64,000 nt of DNA, taken from NCBI GenBank assembly GCA_020161615.1, contig JAIUPD010000002.1, positions 310,001-374,000 of the forward strand. Reading direction: 5' to 3'. The notes beneath the pieces are model-generated. The model was not told the DNA's origin. It searched no databases and was given only the letters and a program-made list of their open reading frames with translations. Both the position numbers and the translations under genes were made by a program. Positions 41,746-50,581 of this stretch are shown here, piece after piece. Origin of the DNA: Pseudomonadota bacterium (GTDB lineage Bacteria; Pseudomonadota; Alphaproteobacteria; Rhodobacterales; Rhodobacteraceae). Position 1 is the first letter of the stretch. Every line of letters begins with the position of its first letter.

Positions 41746-41967
41746 ATGAAAGCCTCGATCCACCCCGATTACCACCTGATCAACGTCAAGCTCGTCGACG
41801 GCACTGTGGTGCAGATGATGTCGACCTGGGGCAAGGAAGGCGACACCATGGCGCTGGACATCGACCCCTCGGTGCACCCGGCCTGGACCGGCGGCACCTC
41901 GCGCCTGATGGACACCGGCGGCCGCGTGTCGAAGTTCAAGAACAAATACGCGGGCCTCGGCTTCTGA
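41746..41967 (+). CDS. rpmE: 50S ribosomal protein L31
   Basis: This 73-residue protein has the L31 signature [19 protein letters not shown] and [25 protein letters not shown], then the tail [18 protein letters not shown]. There are no zinc-binding cysteines, so it is the C-minus form common in alphaproteobacteria. It is the second gene of the rplS-rpmE unit. Confidence 0.96.
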   Translation: MKASIHPDYHLINVKLVDGTVVQMMSTWGKEGDTMALDIDPSVHPAWTGGTSRLMDTGGRVSKFKNKYAGLGF

Positions 41968-41991
41968 GCCGACCCCTCGATGCGATCCGCG

Positions 41992-42017
41992 AACGCCGCT
42001 GCCTGTGCAGCGGCGTT
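41992..42017 (+). terminator. Hairpin terminator after rpmE
   Basis: AACGCCGCTGC pairs with GCAGCGGCGTT around CTGT. A short T-rich stretch (CTGCATTT) follows. Confidence 0.75.
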
Positions 42018-42144
42018 CTGCATTTCAGGGTCACGGCCCGGGCGGGCCGCTGGCCCGGATCGGCGGGTTTCCGCTTTCCCCGCGCCGAGCCTCGGCATAT
42101 GGTCCGGCGACGCCGCGAAGGGCGGGACAAGGCAGGAAGACACC

Positions 42145-42954
42145 GTGGCGCATATCATCGTCACCGGCAACGAGAAGGGCGGGTCGGGCAAGTCCACGAC
42201 CGCCATGCATATCGCCACGGCACTGGCGCGGATGGGGCACCGGGTGGGGGCGCTGGACCTCGACGTTCGGCAGCGGACCTTCGGCCGCTATGTGGAAAAC
42301 CGCAACGCCTTTTGCGCGCGGGAGGGGATCACCCTGCCCAGCCCGGTCTATCGCGAATTGCCGTCCATCGACCCGGCCAGCCTGCCCGCGGGCGAGAATA
42401 TCAACGACCACCGCCTGTCCGAGGCGATGGCGGGTCTGGACGAGGCCAGCGATTTCATCGTCATCGACTGCCCCGGCAGCCATACGCGGCTGAGCCAGGT
42501 GGCGCATTCGCTGGCCGACACGCTCATCACGCCGATGAACGACAGTTTCGTCGATTTCGACCTGCTGGCGCGGATCGACCCGAACACCAACGCGGTGCTG
42601 GGCCCGTCCATCTATGCCGAGATGGTCTGGCAGGCGCGACAACTGCGCGCCAAGGCCGGGCTGAAGCCGATTGACTGGATCGTGCTGCGCAACCGTCTGG
42701 GCGCGCAGCAGATGCACAACAAGCGCAAGGTCGGCGAGGCGCTGGACGCCCTGTCCAAGCGCATCGGCTTCCGCGTGGCGCCCGGGTTCTCCGAGCGCGT
42801 GATCTTCCGCGAGCTGTTCCCGCGCGGGTTGACGCTGCTGGACCTGAAGGACACGGGCGTCGAGCAGATGAACATCTCGAACGTCGCCGCGCGGCAGGAA
42901 TTGCGCGATCTGCTGACCGCGCTGCGCCTGCCCAGGATTCAGGTCAGCGTCTGA
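42145..42954 (+). CDS. mipZ: Cell-division positioning ATPase MipZ (ParA family)
   Basis: This 269-residue protein starts at GTG 42145 behind a GGCAGGAAGA site. The deviant Walker A is GNEKGGSGKST, followed by LDLDVRQRTFGRY, the Walker B-like FIVIDCPGSHTRLS and a conserved WIVLRNRL segment. MipZ forms bipolar gradients via ParB and inhibits FtsZ assembly away from midcell; it is specific to alphaproteobacteria. Its stop is three bases from the end of the small convergent gene. Confidence 0.93.
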   Translation: MAHIIVTGNEKGGSGKSTTAMHIATALARMGHRVGALDLDVRQRTFGRYVENRNAFCAREGITLPSPVYRELPSIDPASLPAGENINDHRLSEAMAGLDEASDFIVIDCPGSHTRLSQVAHSLADTLITPMNDSFVDFDLLARIDPNTNAVLGPSIYAEMVWQARQLRAKAGLKPIDWIVLRNRLGAQQMHNKRKVGEALDALSKRIGFRVAPGFSERVIFRELFPRGLTLLDLKDTGVEQMNISNVAARQELRDLLTALRLPRIQVSV

Positions 42955-42957
42955 GCC

Positions 42958-43116
42958 TCAGTGCTTGAAGAAGCGCTTTTCCGGCAGCGTGTCCGGCAGG
43001 TGGCGATGCAGCTCGTCCAGCCGGTCGTAGACCTTCTTCTCGTCATCGGCAAAGAGGTTCAGCGGCAGTTTCACGGCTTGCCCGAGCAGGTCGAGGGCGG
43101 CTTGCGAAAAGGTCAT
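42958..43116 (-). CDS. Small protein, 52 aa
   Basis: A short, charged helical protein beginning MTFSQAALDLLGQAVKLPLN and ending LPEKRFFKH, with GGAG about ten bases before ATG 43116. No named family is recognised. It converges on mipZ with a three-base gap. Codon use fits the genome and the amphipathic leucine pattern looks selected, so I call it probable. Confidence 0.5.
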   Translation of the reverse strand: MTFSQAALDLLGQAVKLPLNLFADDEKKVYDRLDELHRHLPDTLPEKRFFKH

Positions 43117-43291
43117 GGGCGGGGTCTCCGTGGCGTTTGCGTTCAAGGTTAATTGAGCCGAGGTTTCGGGCGAGATTGCGGCGCCCAAAGGGTGGTTTGC
43201 GGTTTCTTCCGGGGCGGCGATGCGGCGGGGTTGCGCAGCAGGGTGGCGCGAGGGTAAACCATGAACATCCGCTTCGCTGTTCGGTCCCCGC

Positions 43292-44599
43292 ATGCTGTCT
43301 CTCGTCTGGTTCCGGCGCGACCTGAGGGTCGATGACCATCCCGCGCTGGCCCGGGCCGCGGCCGAGGGGCCGGTGCTGCCGGTCTATGTGGCCGAGCCCG
43401 ATCTTTGGGTCGCGCCCGATGCCTCGGGGCGGCACTGGGCCTTTCTGGAGGAATCGCTGCGCTCGTTGCGCGACGATCTGGCGCGGGCCGGCCAGCCGCT
43501 GATCCTGCGCGCGGGCGAGGCGGTCGAGGTTCTGGCGCGGCTGCAGGCCAAGCATCGCTTCACCCGCATCGTGACCCATCCCGAGACTGGCAATGCCCGG
43601 GCCCGCGCGCGATTCGCCCGCGTCGCCGACTGGGCGCGGGGGCGCGGGCTGGACTGGCTGGAGGTGGCCGAGGATCAGGGCGCTGTCCTGCCCGCCCCGG
43701 TGCTGGCGCCGGTGGCCGAGGGGACGGGCGCGCTGCCGGGCCTCAAGGCGTTGGGGCTGGCCGAGGATCCCTGCCGCTTTCGCCAGCCGGGCGGGCGCGC
43801 GGCGGCGCTGGCCCTGGTGCAGGGCTGGCTGGAAGCACGGGGCGAGGGCTATGCGCCCGCTCAGGCGACGGCTCTGGCGGCGGAACGATCGGGGTCGCGC
43901 CTGTCGCCCTATCTGGCTTTCGGATCGGTGTCGGCGCGCGAGGTCCGGGCGGCGGTGGCGGGATCGCTCCGGGGCCGGGCGCTAGGCGTGCAATTGGGCA
44001 AGCGGGCGGCCGCACTGGCGGCCTCGCCAGACGAGCCCGAGGGGCTGGCCGATACGGGTCCCTGGGCGCGGGGCGAGACGGGGCTTCCCTATGTCGATGC
44101 GGCGATGCGGGCGCTGGCGGCGGGCGGGTGGCTGGATGGCCCCTCGCGGGGGTTGCTGGCTTCGGTCGGGCTGCACCATCTGGGGCTGGATCCGGCCTCG
44201 GTCGGCCTGCATCTGGCGCGGCTCTCCACCGATCACGACCCGGCGATCCTGTGGCGCGAGATCGCCCGCGCGGCGGATGGGCGGGTGCCCGATCCGGTGG
44301 CCCTGGGGCGCAGGCTCGACCCGGACGGCGCGTTCCTCAGGCGCTGGTTGCCCGAGCTTCAGCGGGTGCCCGCCGCGCATCTGCACGCGCCCTGGCTCTG
44401 GCCGCCCGCTCGGCGCCTGCTGGCCGGGCGGTATCCCGAGCCGGTGGTCGACCCGGCCAATGCCACGCGCGAGGCGCGGCTGATGCGGGCGCGTCTGGCC
44501 CCGCCCCGGTCGCGACCGGGCCTCGACCCGCTGATCGAGGGGCCGCTCCGCCCCGCACGGCGGCGGGGCGACGGGATGCAGATGGCGCTGGACCTGTAG
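43292..44599 (+). CDS. Divergent cryptochrome/photolyase-family protein
   Basis: This 435-residue protein has a good photolyase alpha/beta N-terminal domain (LVWFRRDLRVDDHPALARAA, then RIVTHPETGNARARARFARV) and a recognisable FAD-domain frame (SRLSPYLAFGSVSAREV, GETGLPYVDAAMRALAAGGWL, FLRRWLPELQRVPAAHLHAPWLW). Key FAD and electron-transfer signatures are changed: the HNRxRM motif is DGPSRG, and NNGGWQW after DxDxA is replaced by ILWRE. FAD binding or DNA repair is therefore doubtful. No Shine-Dalgarno site precedes ATG 43292. Its stop is one base from the convergent AHSA1 gene. Confidence 0.82.
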   Translation: MLSLVWFRRDLRVDDHPALARAAAEGPVLPVYVAEPDLWVAPDASGRHWAFLEESLRSLRDDLARAGQPLILRAGEAVEVLARLQAKHRFTRIVTHPETGNARARARFARVADWARGRGLDWLEVAEDQGAVLPAPVLAPVAEGTGALPGLKALGLAEDPCRFRQPGGRAAALALVQGWLEARGEGYAPAQATALAAERSGSRLSPYLAFGSVSAREVRAAVAGSLRGRALGVQLGKRAAALAASPDEPEGLADTGPWARGETGLPYVDAAMRALAAGGWLDGPSRGLLASVGLHHLGLDPASVGLHLARLSTDHDPAILWREIARAADGRVPDPVALGRRLDPDGAFLRRWLPELQRVPAAHLHAPWLWPPARRLLAGRYPEPVVDPANATREARLMRARLAPPRSRPGLDPLIEGPLRPARRRGDGMQMALDL

Positions 44600-44600
44600 G

Positions 44601-45473
44601 TCAGACGCCCAGATGCCGGGCCAGCTTGCCCAGCGTCTGCAGACCCAGCTCATAGGCGCCGAAGCCCTTGGCCTGATCGTGTTCGTCCTGGCTTGAGAAG
44701 GTCATGCAGAGCGAAACCTTCGTCTTGCCGCCCAGATCCTGAAACAGCGCCGAGGCATCGGCGTGTTTCGGCCCGTCCTCGCCCCAGTGCAGCGTATAGT
44801 CGATGCGCTCCAAAGCGTCGTGGCGGCTGATCTTGTGGTGGTTGGGGAACACGGTGCCATCCGGCCCGATCATGTCGAAGACCCATTCGCCGCCCGCGCG
44901 CAGGTCGATGCGCTGCGTCCGGCAGGAAAACCCCTCGGGTCCCCACCAGAGCGGCAGCGCTTTCGGGTCGGTCCAGGCCTCCCACACCAAGGCCGCGGGG
45001 GCGGCGATCTCGCGTTCCAGCACCATCGTCCGATGGGCGACGGCGACGAGGTTGTCGAGCCCCGCGCCGAAGCCCTGCTGATAGCCCTGCTCCATATCCT
45101 CGGCCAGCGAGGTCAGCTGCACGGTCAGTTTCAGCGCCGCACCCTCGCCCTGCGCGGAAAGGTCGGCGGTGACCAGAGCCGCGGAAAGCGTCACGCCCTC
45201 GCAGCCGATCACCTCGGTATTGACGCTGCGCCGGTTCGGCTCCAGCGCCAGCCAGCGGATGGCGCAGGCGATGTCCTTCTGCCCCTCGACCTTGCACAGC
45301 GAGAGTTCCTCGCCGCCGACGCGGGGATCGGCGGTCAGGTATTCCACCGTCACCGCCTCGTTCGGCGCGGACCACAGCGCGCGGGCCGAGGGGCTGATCC
45401 AGGCGTGCCACAGCGCCGAAGGCGGCGCCGCGACATGGCGCTCGAAGACGAGCGTGGCGAAACGGCTGGTCAT
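44601..45473 (-). CDS. Tandem AHSA1/SRPBCC-domain protein
   Basis: These 290 residues contain two AHSA1 repeats: residues 1-140 (FERHVAAPPSALWHAWISPSARALW) and 150-290 (LEREIAAPAALVWEAWTDPKALPLWWGPEGF). It looks like a fusion of two single-domain relatives, one of which has become diverged. Its ATG overlaps the preceding AHSA1 gene stop (ATGA). It is the last gene of a VOC-reductase-arsR-AHSA1-AHSA1 cassette. The ligand is unknown. Confidence 0.85.
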   Translation of the reverse strand: MTSRFATLVFERHVAAPPSALWHAWISPSARALWSAPNEAVTVEYLTADPRVGGEELSLCKVEGQKDIACAIRWLALEPNRRSVNTEVIGCEGVTLSAALVTADLSAQGEGAALKLTVQLTSLAEDMEQGYQQGFGAGLDNLVAVAHRTMVLEREIAAPAALVWEAWTDPKALPLWWGPEGFSCRTQRIDLRAGGEWVFDMIGPDGTVFPNHHKISRHDALERIDYTLHWGEDGPKHADASALFQDLGGKTKVSLCMTFSSQDEHDQAKGFGAYELGLQTLGKLARHLGV

Positions 45474-45943
45474 TTCGCCGCCAGCCCCTGCGCGTATTCC
45501 TCAAGCTGCGTCGCGACCGTGCCCCAGCCGTCGTAGAAGCCCATGTCGGCGTGCTGCTTGGCGCTCTCAGGGTTCCGGTGGCGGGCGATGGCGGTGTAGG
45601 TGGTCTTGCCGTCGCCCGCATCCTCGAAGGTGACGATGGCGGTCATGAAGGGCTCGGGATTGGGTTTCCAGCCTTCGGTATAGGTATCGGTGAAGACCAG
45701 CTTCTCGCCCGGGATCACCTCAAGGTAAACGCCGTGGTTGGGCATTTCGGTGCCCTCGACCTCGAAGGTGGTGTTGCACTTGCCGCCGGGGCGCACGTCC
45801 AGTTCGCAGGCCGTGACCTTGTGCGGGCGCGGGACGAACCAATGCACCAGGTGCTTGGGCTTGGTCCAGCAGTCCCAGAGCAGGGCGCGGGGGGCGTTCA
45901 GCGTGCGGGTGAGTTTCAGGTCGGTCTCAGGATCCAGAATCAT
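45470..45943 (-). CDS. AHSA1/SRPBCC-domain protein
   Basis: This 157-residue single-domain protein contains LTRTLNAPRALLWDCWTKPKHLVHWFVPRPHKV and later TDTYTEGWKPNPEPFMTAIVTFED. Its start overlaps the arsR gene by 17 bases and its stop overlaps the tandem AHSA1 gene. It is typical of regulator-coupled AHSA1 proteins; biochemical activity is unknown. Confidence 0.9.
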   Translation of the reverse strand: MILDPETDLKLTRTLNAPRALLWDCWTKPKHLVHWFVPRPHKVTACELDVRPGGKCNTTFEVEGTEMPNHGVYLEVIPGEKLVFTDTYTEGWKPNPEPFMTAIVTFEDAGDGKTTYTAIARHRNPESAKQHADMGFYDGWGTVATQLEEYAQGLAAK

Positions 45944-46277
45944 CGCTTCTCTCCTTCATCAGTTGCATGACGTAATCTTCCAGTCGGTCCAGCCGACCCT
46001 CCCAAAGGGCGCGTTGCTCATCCAGCCAGCTGCGAACCGGGGCGAAAGCCTCGGGCACGATGGCGCAGGTGCGGACGCGGCCGTCCTTTTTCGTGTCGAT
46101 CAACCCCGCCTCCTCGAGCTTGCGCAGGTGGCCCATCAGCGAGGGCAGCGCCATGTCGAAGGGCTGCGCCAGGTCGCTGACACTCGCCGGACCCCGCGCC
46201 AATTGGGACAGGATGGCCCGCCGCGTCGGATCGGCCAAGGCCTGGAACAGGGCATCGAGGCGGGGTTCGGCGCTCAT
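45927..46277 (-). CDS. ArsR-family regulator of the VOC/AHSA1 cassette
   Basis: This 116-residue winged-helix protein contains RLDALFQALADPTRRAILSQLARGPASVSDLAQPFDMALPSLMGHLRKLEEAGLI. No metal-binding cysteines are visible. Its ATG overlaps the reductase-like gene stop (ATGA). Two GTTAG-N8-CTAAC sites in front of the first cassette gene are its likely operators, so the regulator would be encoded mid-operon and autoregulated. Confidence 0.9.
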   Translation of the reverse strand: MSAEPRLDALFQALADPTRRAILSQLARGPASVSDLAQPFDMALPSLMGHLRKLEEAGLIDTKKDGRVRTCAIVPEAFAPVRSWLDEQRALWEGRLDRLEDYVMQLMKERSDDSGS

Positions 46278-46915
46278 CCGCGCATCAGGGTCAGATGGGT
46301 GGCGCCCTCGCCGGGCAGCGCTTCGGCGAGACGGTAGCCCAGCGCGGGGAGGTCGAGACCCTGCCACAGCGATTCCCCCCCGCCCAGAAGGACCGGCGAG
46401 ACCGCGATATGGGCGCGGTCGATCAGGCCCCGGGTGAACCCTTCGCGCAGCGTGGCGACCCCGCCGCCGAGGCGAACATCCTTGCCCCGCGCCGCCGCCT
46501 TGGCCCGGGTCAGCGCGGTTTCCAGCCCTTCGGTGACGAAATGGAAGGTGGTATCGGCCACCTGGAGGTCGTTCCGCGGATGATGGGTCAGGACGAAGAC
46601 CGGGCAATGGTAGGGTGGGGTTTCACCCCACCATCCGCGCCACTCCGGGTCCGACCATTCCCCCCGCTCGTGGGTGAACATATGCCGCCCCATGACCCAG
46701 GCGCCGATGTTCTCGAACCCCTGGCGGGCGATGTGGTCATCCGCGCCCTCCGCGCCGCCCTCCTGCCCGAACATCGCCCGGAAGGTGCGGGTGGCGAAGG
46801 CCCAGCCGTGCAGCCCCTGCGCGTTCACGCCCATCGGCGCCTCCCGCGACTGGTCGCGCCCGGCGCCATAGCCGTCCGCCGAGACGGTGAAACTTTCGAC
46901 GCGGATCAGGGGCAT
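46274..46915 (-). CDS. RibD C-terminal / dihydrofolate-reductase-fold protein
   Basis: This 213-residue protein has an N-terminal SADGYGAGRDQ and a nucleotide-binding DVRLGGGVATLREGFTRGLID segment. The family is NADPH-binding reductase-like (YwjB/RibD_C), often found near stress cassettes. The segment WWGETPPYHCPVF is encoded exactly by a REP-like palindrome (46610-46632). It starts one base after the VOC gene stop and its own stop overlaps arsR. Confidence 0.85.
   Translation of the reverse strand: MPLIRVESFTVSADGYGAGRDQSREAPMGVNAQGLHGWAFATRTFRAMFGQEGGAEGADDHIARQGFENIGAWVMGRHMFTHERGEWSDPEWRGWWGETPPYHCPVFVLTHHPRNDLQVADTTFHFVTEGLETALTRAKAAARGKDVRLGGGVATLREGFTRGLIDRAHIAVSPVLLGGGESLWQGLDLPALGYRLAEALPGEGATHLTLMRG
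46610..46632. repeat. REP-like palindrome inside a coding sequence, copy 3
   Basis: GTAGGGTGGGGT then a TTC loop and ACCCCACC; all 23 bases match the copy at 35314-35336 in opposite orientation. On the minus strand it encodes part of WWGETPPY in the reductase-like gene without breaking the frame. Confidence 0.75.
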
Positions 46916-46916
46916 G

Positions 46917-47309
46917 TCAGGCGGCCGGAAAATGGGTGAGTTCCCAGACATGGCCGTCCGGGTCGGTGAAGGGACGGTAATACATGAAGCCGTGGTCCAT
47001 CGCCTCGCCATGCGCGGCGCCGCCATTCGCCATGGCCGCGTCGACGATGCGGTCCACCTCCTCGCGGCTGTCCATCGACAGGGCGATCAGCGCCTCGCGG
47101 TGGGTCGTGGTGTCGGCCGGTTCGCGCTGAGCGAAGCCGCGGAATTTGTCATGGGTCAGCAGCATGGCGAAGATCGTGTCCGACAGCACCAGGCAGGCGG
47201 CGGTTTCATCGGTGTAATCGAGGTTGAAATCGAAGCCGAGCGTGCGCCAGAAGGCCATGGCTTTCGGCAGGTCGGCGACGGGCAGATTGACGAAGATCAT
47301 GCGGGGCAT
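46917..47309 (-). CDS. VOC-family (glyoxalase/bleomycin-resistance-like) protein
   Basis: This 130-residue protein begins MPRMIFVNLPVADLPKAMAF and has the paired beta-alpha-beta-beta-beta modules of the VOC fold, ending in FYMY-like and DPDGHVWELTHF strands. Such proteins bind metals or small ligands; many are annotated as lactoylglutathione lyase relatives. ATG 47309 has GGGAGA five bases upstream. It is the first gene of the ArsR/AHSA1 cassette. Confidence 0.88.
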   Translation of the reverse strand: MPRMIFVNLPVADLPKAMAFWRTLGFDFNLDYTDETAACLVLSDTIFAMLLTHDKFRGFAQREPADTTTHREALIALSMDSREEVDRIVDAAMANGGAAHGEAMDHGFMYYRPFTDPDGHVWELTHFPAA

Positions 47310-47326
47310 CGGGCTCTCCCTTTTTG

Positions 47327-47344
47327 GTTAGGTAATTGGCTAAC
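47327..47344. promoter_or_regulatory. ArsR-type operator 1
   Basis: GTTAG-N8-CTAAC, an 18-bp dyad starting 18 bases upstream of the VOC start codon, in an AT-rich island of an otherwise GC-rich region. Confidence 0.6.
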
Positions 47345-47372
47345 TATTCCTGCCGAGTCGCGCAAGAGAAAA

Positions 47373-47390
47373 GTTAGGAAAGAAACTAAC
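47373..47390. promoter_or_regulatory. ArsR-type operator 2
   Basis: This second GTTAG-N8-CTAAC dyad has the same spacing as the first and lies 46 bases further upstream. Identical arms and spacing suggest one dimeric regulator binding twice, most simply the ArsR protein of the cassette. Confidence 0.6.
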
Positions 47391-47471
47391 TAATTTTCCC
47401 GAAAACTCCTGTGGGGATTTCGCTGCTGCGGGGCAGCAATCGCGTGTTGCCTATCGGAAACCTTTGTTCGT

Positions 47472-47493
47472 ATTGTCTACAACAGCATACAAT
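47472..47493. promoter_or_regulatory. Candidate GntR-type operator before glcB
   Basis: ATTGT-N12-ACAAT spans 22 bases and contains the tighter dyad TTGT-CT-ACAA (47473-47482), a pattern used by FCD-type GntR regulators. It lies 34 bases before the malate synthase start. Confidence 0.4.
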
Positions 47494-47526
47494 CCGGCCG
47501 TGGGGCCGGCGGGACGGGAGTGGGCG

Positions 47527-49689
47527 ATGGTGCGGCGCATCGACAAGGCGGGTCTTCAGGTGGATGCCCGCGTGGTGGCGTTCATCGAGGGAGAGGCCCT
47601 GCCGGGCACCGGCATAGAGGCCGGCGCCTTCTGGGCGGGGCTGGCGGGGCTGGTGAACGGGCTGGGCCCGAAGAACCGGGCGCTGCTGGCCAAGCGCGAG
47701 GCGATGCAGGCGCAGATCGACGCCTGGCATGTTGCGCGAAAGGGGCAGGCGTTCGACGCGGCGGCCTATCGCGCGTTTCTGGCCGAGATCGGCTATCTGG
47801 TGCCGGAAGGGCCGGATTTCAGCATCGAAACCACGGGAATCGACCCCGAGATCGCCACCACCCCCGGCCCGCAGCTGGTCGTGCCGGTGATGAACGCGCG
47901 CTATGCGCTGAACGCGGCGAATGCGCGTTGGGGCAGCCTCTATGACGCGCTCTATGGCACCGATGCCTTGGGCGACCTGCCCAGCGGCAAGGGCTACGAC
48001 CCGGCGCGCGGCGCGCGGGTGGTGGCCTGGGCCAAGGCGCATCTGGACAAGGCCGCGCCGCTGAAGGGCGCGGGCTGGGCCGACGTGACCGGGCTTGCCG
48101 TCAGGGACGGTGCGCTGGTCCTGAGCACGGCGAAGGGGGAGACCGGCCTGGCCGATCCCGGGCAATTCCTGGCCTGGCAGGAGAACGAGCTCTGCCCGCT
48201 GCAGGTCATCCTGCGCCGCAACGGGCTGATGATCGAGATCCTGGTCGATCCCTCGACCCCCGTCGGCAGCACCGATCCCGCCGGCATCTCGGATGTCTAT
48301 CTGGAGAGCGCGATCAGCGCGATCATGGATTGCGAGGATTCGGTTGCGGCGGTCGATGGCGAGGACAAGGTTCTGGCCTGGGGCAACTGGCTGGGCCTGA
48401 TGAAGGGCGACCTTTCCGAAGAGGTTTCGAAGGGCGGCAAGACCTTCACCCGCCGCCTGAACCCGGATTTCGCCTATCGCACGCCCTCGGGGCAGCCGCT
48501 GACGGTGAAATGCCGGGCGCTGATGCTGGTCAGGAACGTGGGCCATCTGATGACCAACCCCGCCGTGCTGGACGCCGAGGGGCGCGAGGCGGGCGAGGGG
48601 CTCTTGGACGCGATGGTCACGGTGCTTTGCGCGATTCATGACCTGCAAAAGACAGAAGGGCCCCGCAACTCGCTGCATGGCTCGGTCTATGTGGTGAAGC
48701 CGAAGATGCACGGCCCCGAGGAAGTGGCCTTTGCCGACGAGATCTTCACCGAGGTCGAAAAGGCGTTGGGCCTGCCGCAATACACCGTCAAGCTGGGGAT
48801 CATGGACGAGGAGCGCCGCACCTCGGCCAACCTCAAGGAATGCATCCGCGCGGCGAAGCATCGGGTGGCCTTCATCAACACCGGCTTCCTCGACCGCACG
48901 GGGGACGAGATCCACACCTCGATGGAAGCGGGGCCGATGGTGAAGAAGGGCGACATGAAGTCCCAGCCCTGGATCGCCGCTTACGAGGATCGCAACGTCG
49001 ATATCGGCCTTGCCTGCGGGCTGAAAGGCCATGCGCAGATCGGCAAGGGGATGTGGGCGGCGCCCGATCTGATGGCCGAGATGCTGAAGCAGAAGATCGG
49101 CCATCCCAAGGCCGGCGCGACCTGCGCCTGGGTGCCCAGCCCGACCGCCGCCACGCTGCACGCCACGCATTACCATCAGGTCGATGTGATGGCCCGGCAG
49201 GACGAGATCGCGGCGGGCGGTGCCCGGGGCACGCTGGACGACCTGCTGACCATTCCGGTGGCGCAGGGGGTGAACTGGTCCGAGGCCGAGATCACCGCCG
49301 AGATCGAGAACAACGCGCAGGGCATTCTGGGTTACGTCGTGCGCTGGGTCGATCAGGGCGTCGGCTGTTCCAAGGTGCCGGACATTCATGACGTGGGGCT
49401 GATGGAGGATCGGGCGACCTGCCGGATTTCGTCGCAGGCCTTGGCCAACTGGCTGCACCATGGTGTGATCAGCGAGGCGCAGGTGATGGCCGGGATGAAG
49501 AAGATGGCCGCTGTCGTGGACCGGCAGAACGCGGGCGATCCGCTCTATGTGCCGATGGCGCCCGGGTTCGACGGCATCGCCTTTCAGGCGGCCTGTGATC
49601 TGGTGTTCAAAGGGCGCGAGCAGCCTTCAGGCTATACCGAGCCGGTGCTCCATGCCCGGCGGCTGGAGCTGAAGGCCGCGCGGGGGTGA
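47527..49689 (+). CDS. glcB: Malate synthase G
   Basis: This 720-residue protein is the usual MSG length. ATG 47527 follows GGGAG. Motifs include [23 protein letters not shown], the metal/substrate segment [15 protein letters not shown] near residues 266-280, the Arg in [13 protein letters not shown], and [20 protein letters not shown]. It condenses glyoxylate with acetyl-CoA to malate. With GlcG two genes later it resembles parts of the glc locus, and it would use acetyl-CoA made by the beta-oxidation genes in this window if glyoxylate is supplied. Confidence 0.96.
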   Translation: MVRRIDKAGLQVDARVVAFIEGEALPGTGIEAGAFWAGLAGLVNGLGPKNRALLAKREAMQAQIDAWHVARKGQAFDAAAYRAFLAEIGYLVPEGPDFSIETTGIDPEIATTPGPQLVVPVMNARYALNAANARWGSLYDALYGTDALGDLPSGKGYDPARGARVVAWAKAHLDKAAPLKGAGWADVTGLAVRDGALVLSTAKGETGLADPGQFLAWQENELCPLQVILRRNGLMIEILVDPSTPVGSTDPAGISDVYLESAISAIMDCEDSVAAVDGEDKVLAWGNWLGLMKGDLSEEVSKGGKTFTRRLNPDFAYRTPSGQPLTVKCRALMLVRNVGHLMTNPAVLDAEGREAGEGLLDAMVTVLCAIHDLQKTEGPRNSLHGSVYVVKPKMHGPEEVAFADEIFTEVEKALGLPQYTVKLGIMDEERRTSANLKECIRAAKHRVAFINTGFLDRTGDEIHTSMEAGPMVKKGDMKSQPWIAAYEDRNVDIGLACGLKGHAQIGKGMWAAPDLMAEMLKQKIGHPKAGATCAWVPSPTAATLHATHYHQVDVMARQDEIAAGGARGTLDDLLTIPVAQGVNWSEAEITAEIENNAQGILGYVVRWVDQGVGCSKVPDIHDVGLMEDRATCRISSQALANWLHHGVISEAQVMAGMKKMAAVVDRQNAGDPLYVPMAPGFDGIAFQAACDLVFKGREQPSGYTEPVLHARRLELKAARG

Positions 49690-50138
49690 GCCACCTCAGG
49701 GGCTTCCCCGATCTGCCACCCGTTTGGGCCTTCGGGGTCTTCCTGCTGCAAGGCGGGCTCTCATGGTTGCTGCCGCTCGCGGGGTTCGGGCGCTGGGCCT
49801 CGCCCCTTGGCTGGGCCCTGCTGGCGGCGGGGCTGGGGCTTGCGGGCTGGGCTGCGCTCTGGTTCCGGCGCAAGCGCACGGCGATCGAGCCGCGGCGGGT
49901 GCCGAAGGCGCTGATCGTCGAGGGGCCCTACCGGCTGAACCGCAACCCGATCTATAGCGGGATGGTGCTGGCGCTTTTGGGCACCGGCTTCCTTTGGGGC
50001 GCGCTCGGCGCCGTGCTGGTCGTCGCGCTCTTTCCGCCCCTGATCACGCATCGTTTTGTCCGGGCCGAGGAACAGGGCCTGCGCGAGGCTTTCGGGGCCG
50101 AGGCAGAACGCTATATTGCGGCGACACGTCGCTGGTAA
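49686..50138 (+). CDS. Isoprenylcysteine-carboxyl-methyltransferase-like membrane protein
   Basis: This 150-residue protein starts at GTG 49686, overlapping the glcB stop (GTGA). It has four hydrophobic segments and the PEMT/ICMT-like C-terminal motif [25 protein letters not shown], then [22 protein letters not shown]. The family methylates lipids or small molecules, but the substrate of bacterial members is usually unknown. Coupling to glcB is tight. Confidence 0.85.
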   Translation: MSHLRGFPDLPPVWAFGVFLLQGGLSWLLPLAGFGRWASPLGWALLAAGLGLAGWAALWFRRKRTAIEPRRVPKALIVEGPYRLNRNPIYSGMVLALLGTGFLWGALGAVLVVALFPPLITHRFVRAEEQGLREAFGAEAERYIAATRRW

Positions 50139-50148
50139 GGAGACCCCC

Positions 50149-50574
50149 ATGCTGACCCTCGATCAAGCCCGCACCATCATCGCCACCGCCCGCGCCAAGG
50201 GGCGCGAGATGGGGATGAAACCGCTCTCGGTCGTGGTGCTGGACGCGGGCGGGCATGTGCTGGCCTTCGAGCGCGAGGATGGCGCGCCGGTCGGCCGTTT
50301 CGGCATCGCCCAGGGCAAGGCCTATGGCGCGGTGATGATCGGCGTACCCAGCCGCAAGCTGGGCGAGATGTACGCCGAACGCCCGCATTTCATCGGCGCC
50401 TTGGGCGGGGTCTATGACGGCAAGGTCGTGCCGGTGGCGGGCGGCGTTCTGCTGCGCGACAAGGCCACCGGCGCCATCGTCGGCGCGGTCGGTGTGACCG
50501 GCGACACCTCGGACAACGACGCCTTGGCCGGGGTCGCCGGGGCCGAGGCCGCGGGGCTGGTGGGCGAGGGCTGA
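50149..50574 (+). CDS. glcG: GlcG/HbpS-family protein
   Basis: This 141-residue protein starts at ATG 50149 after TAAGGAG. It contains LSVVVLDAGGHVLAFEREDGAPV, GIAQGKAYGAVMI and GGVLLRDKATGAIVGAVGVTGDTSDND, the typical GlcG/HbpS fold. GlcG is encoded in glycolate operons with unknown function; HbpS relatives bind haem or cobalamin. Location 10 bases after the methyltransferase-like gene supports a glcB-linked operon. Confidence 0.9.
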   Translation: MLTLDQARTIIATARAKGREMGMKPLSVVVLDAGGHVLAFEREDGAPVGRFGIAQGKAYGAVMIGVPSRKLGEMYAERPHFIGALGGVYDGKVVPVAGGVLLRDKATGAIVGAVGVTGDTSDNDALAGVAGAEAAGLVGEG

Positions 50575-50581
50575 GGCCCGC

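Noticed and set aside
46572-46580. Frameshift in the reductase-like gene caused by the REP-like repeat
   Set aside because: The frame stays open through 46610-46632 and the encoded residues fit the family, so the repeat does not disrupt the gene.
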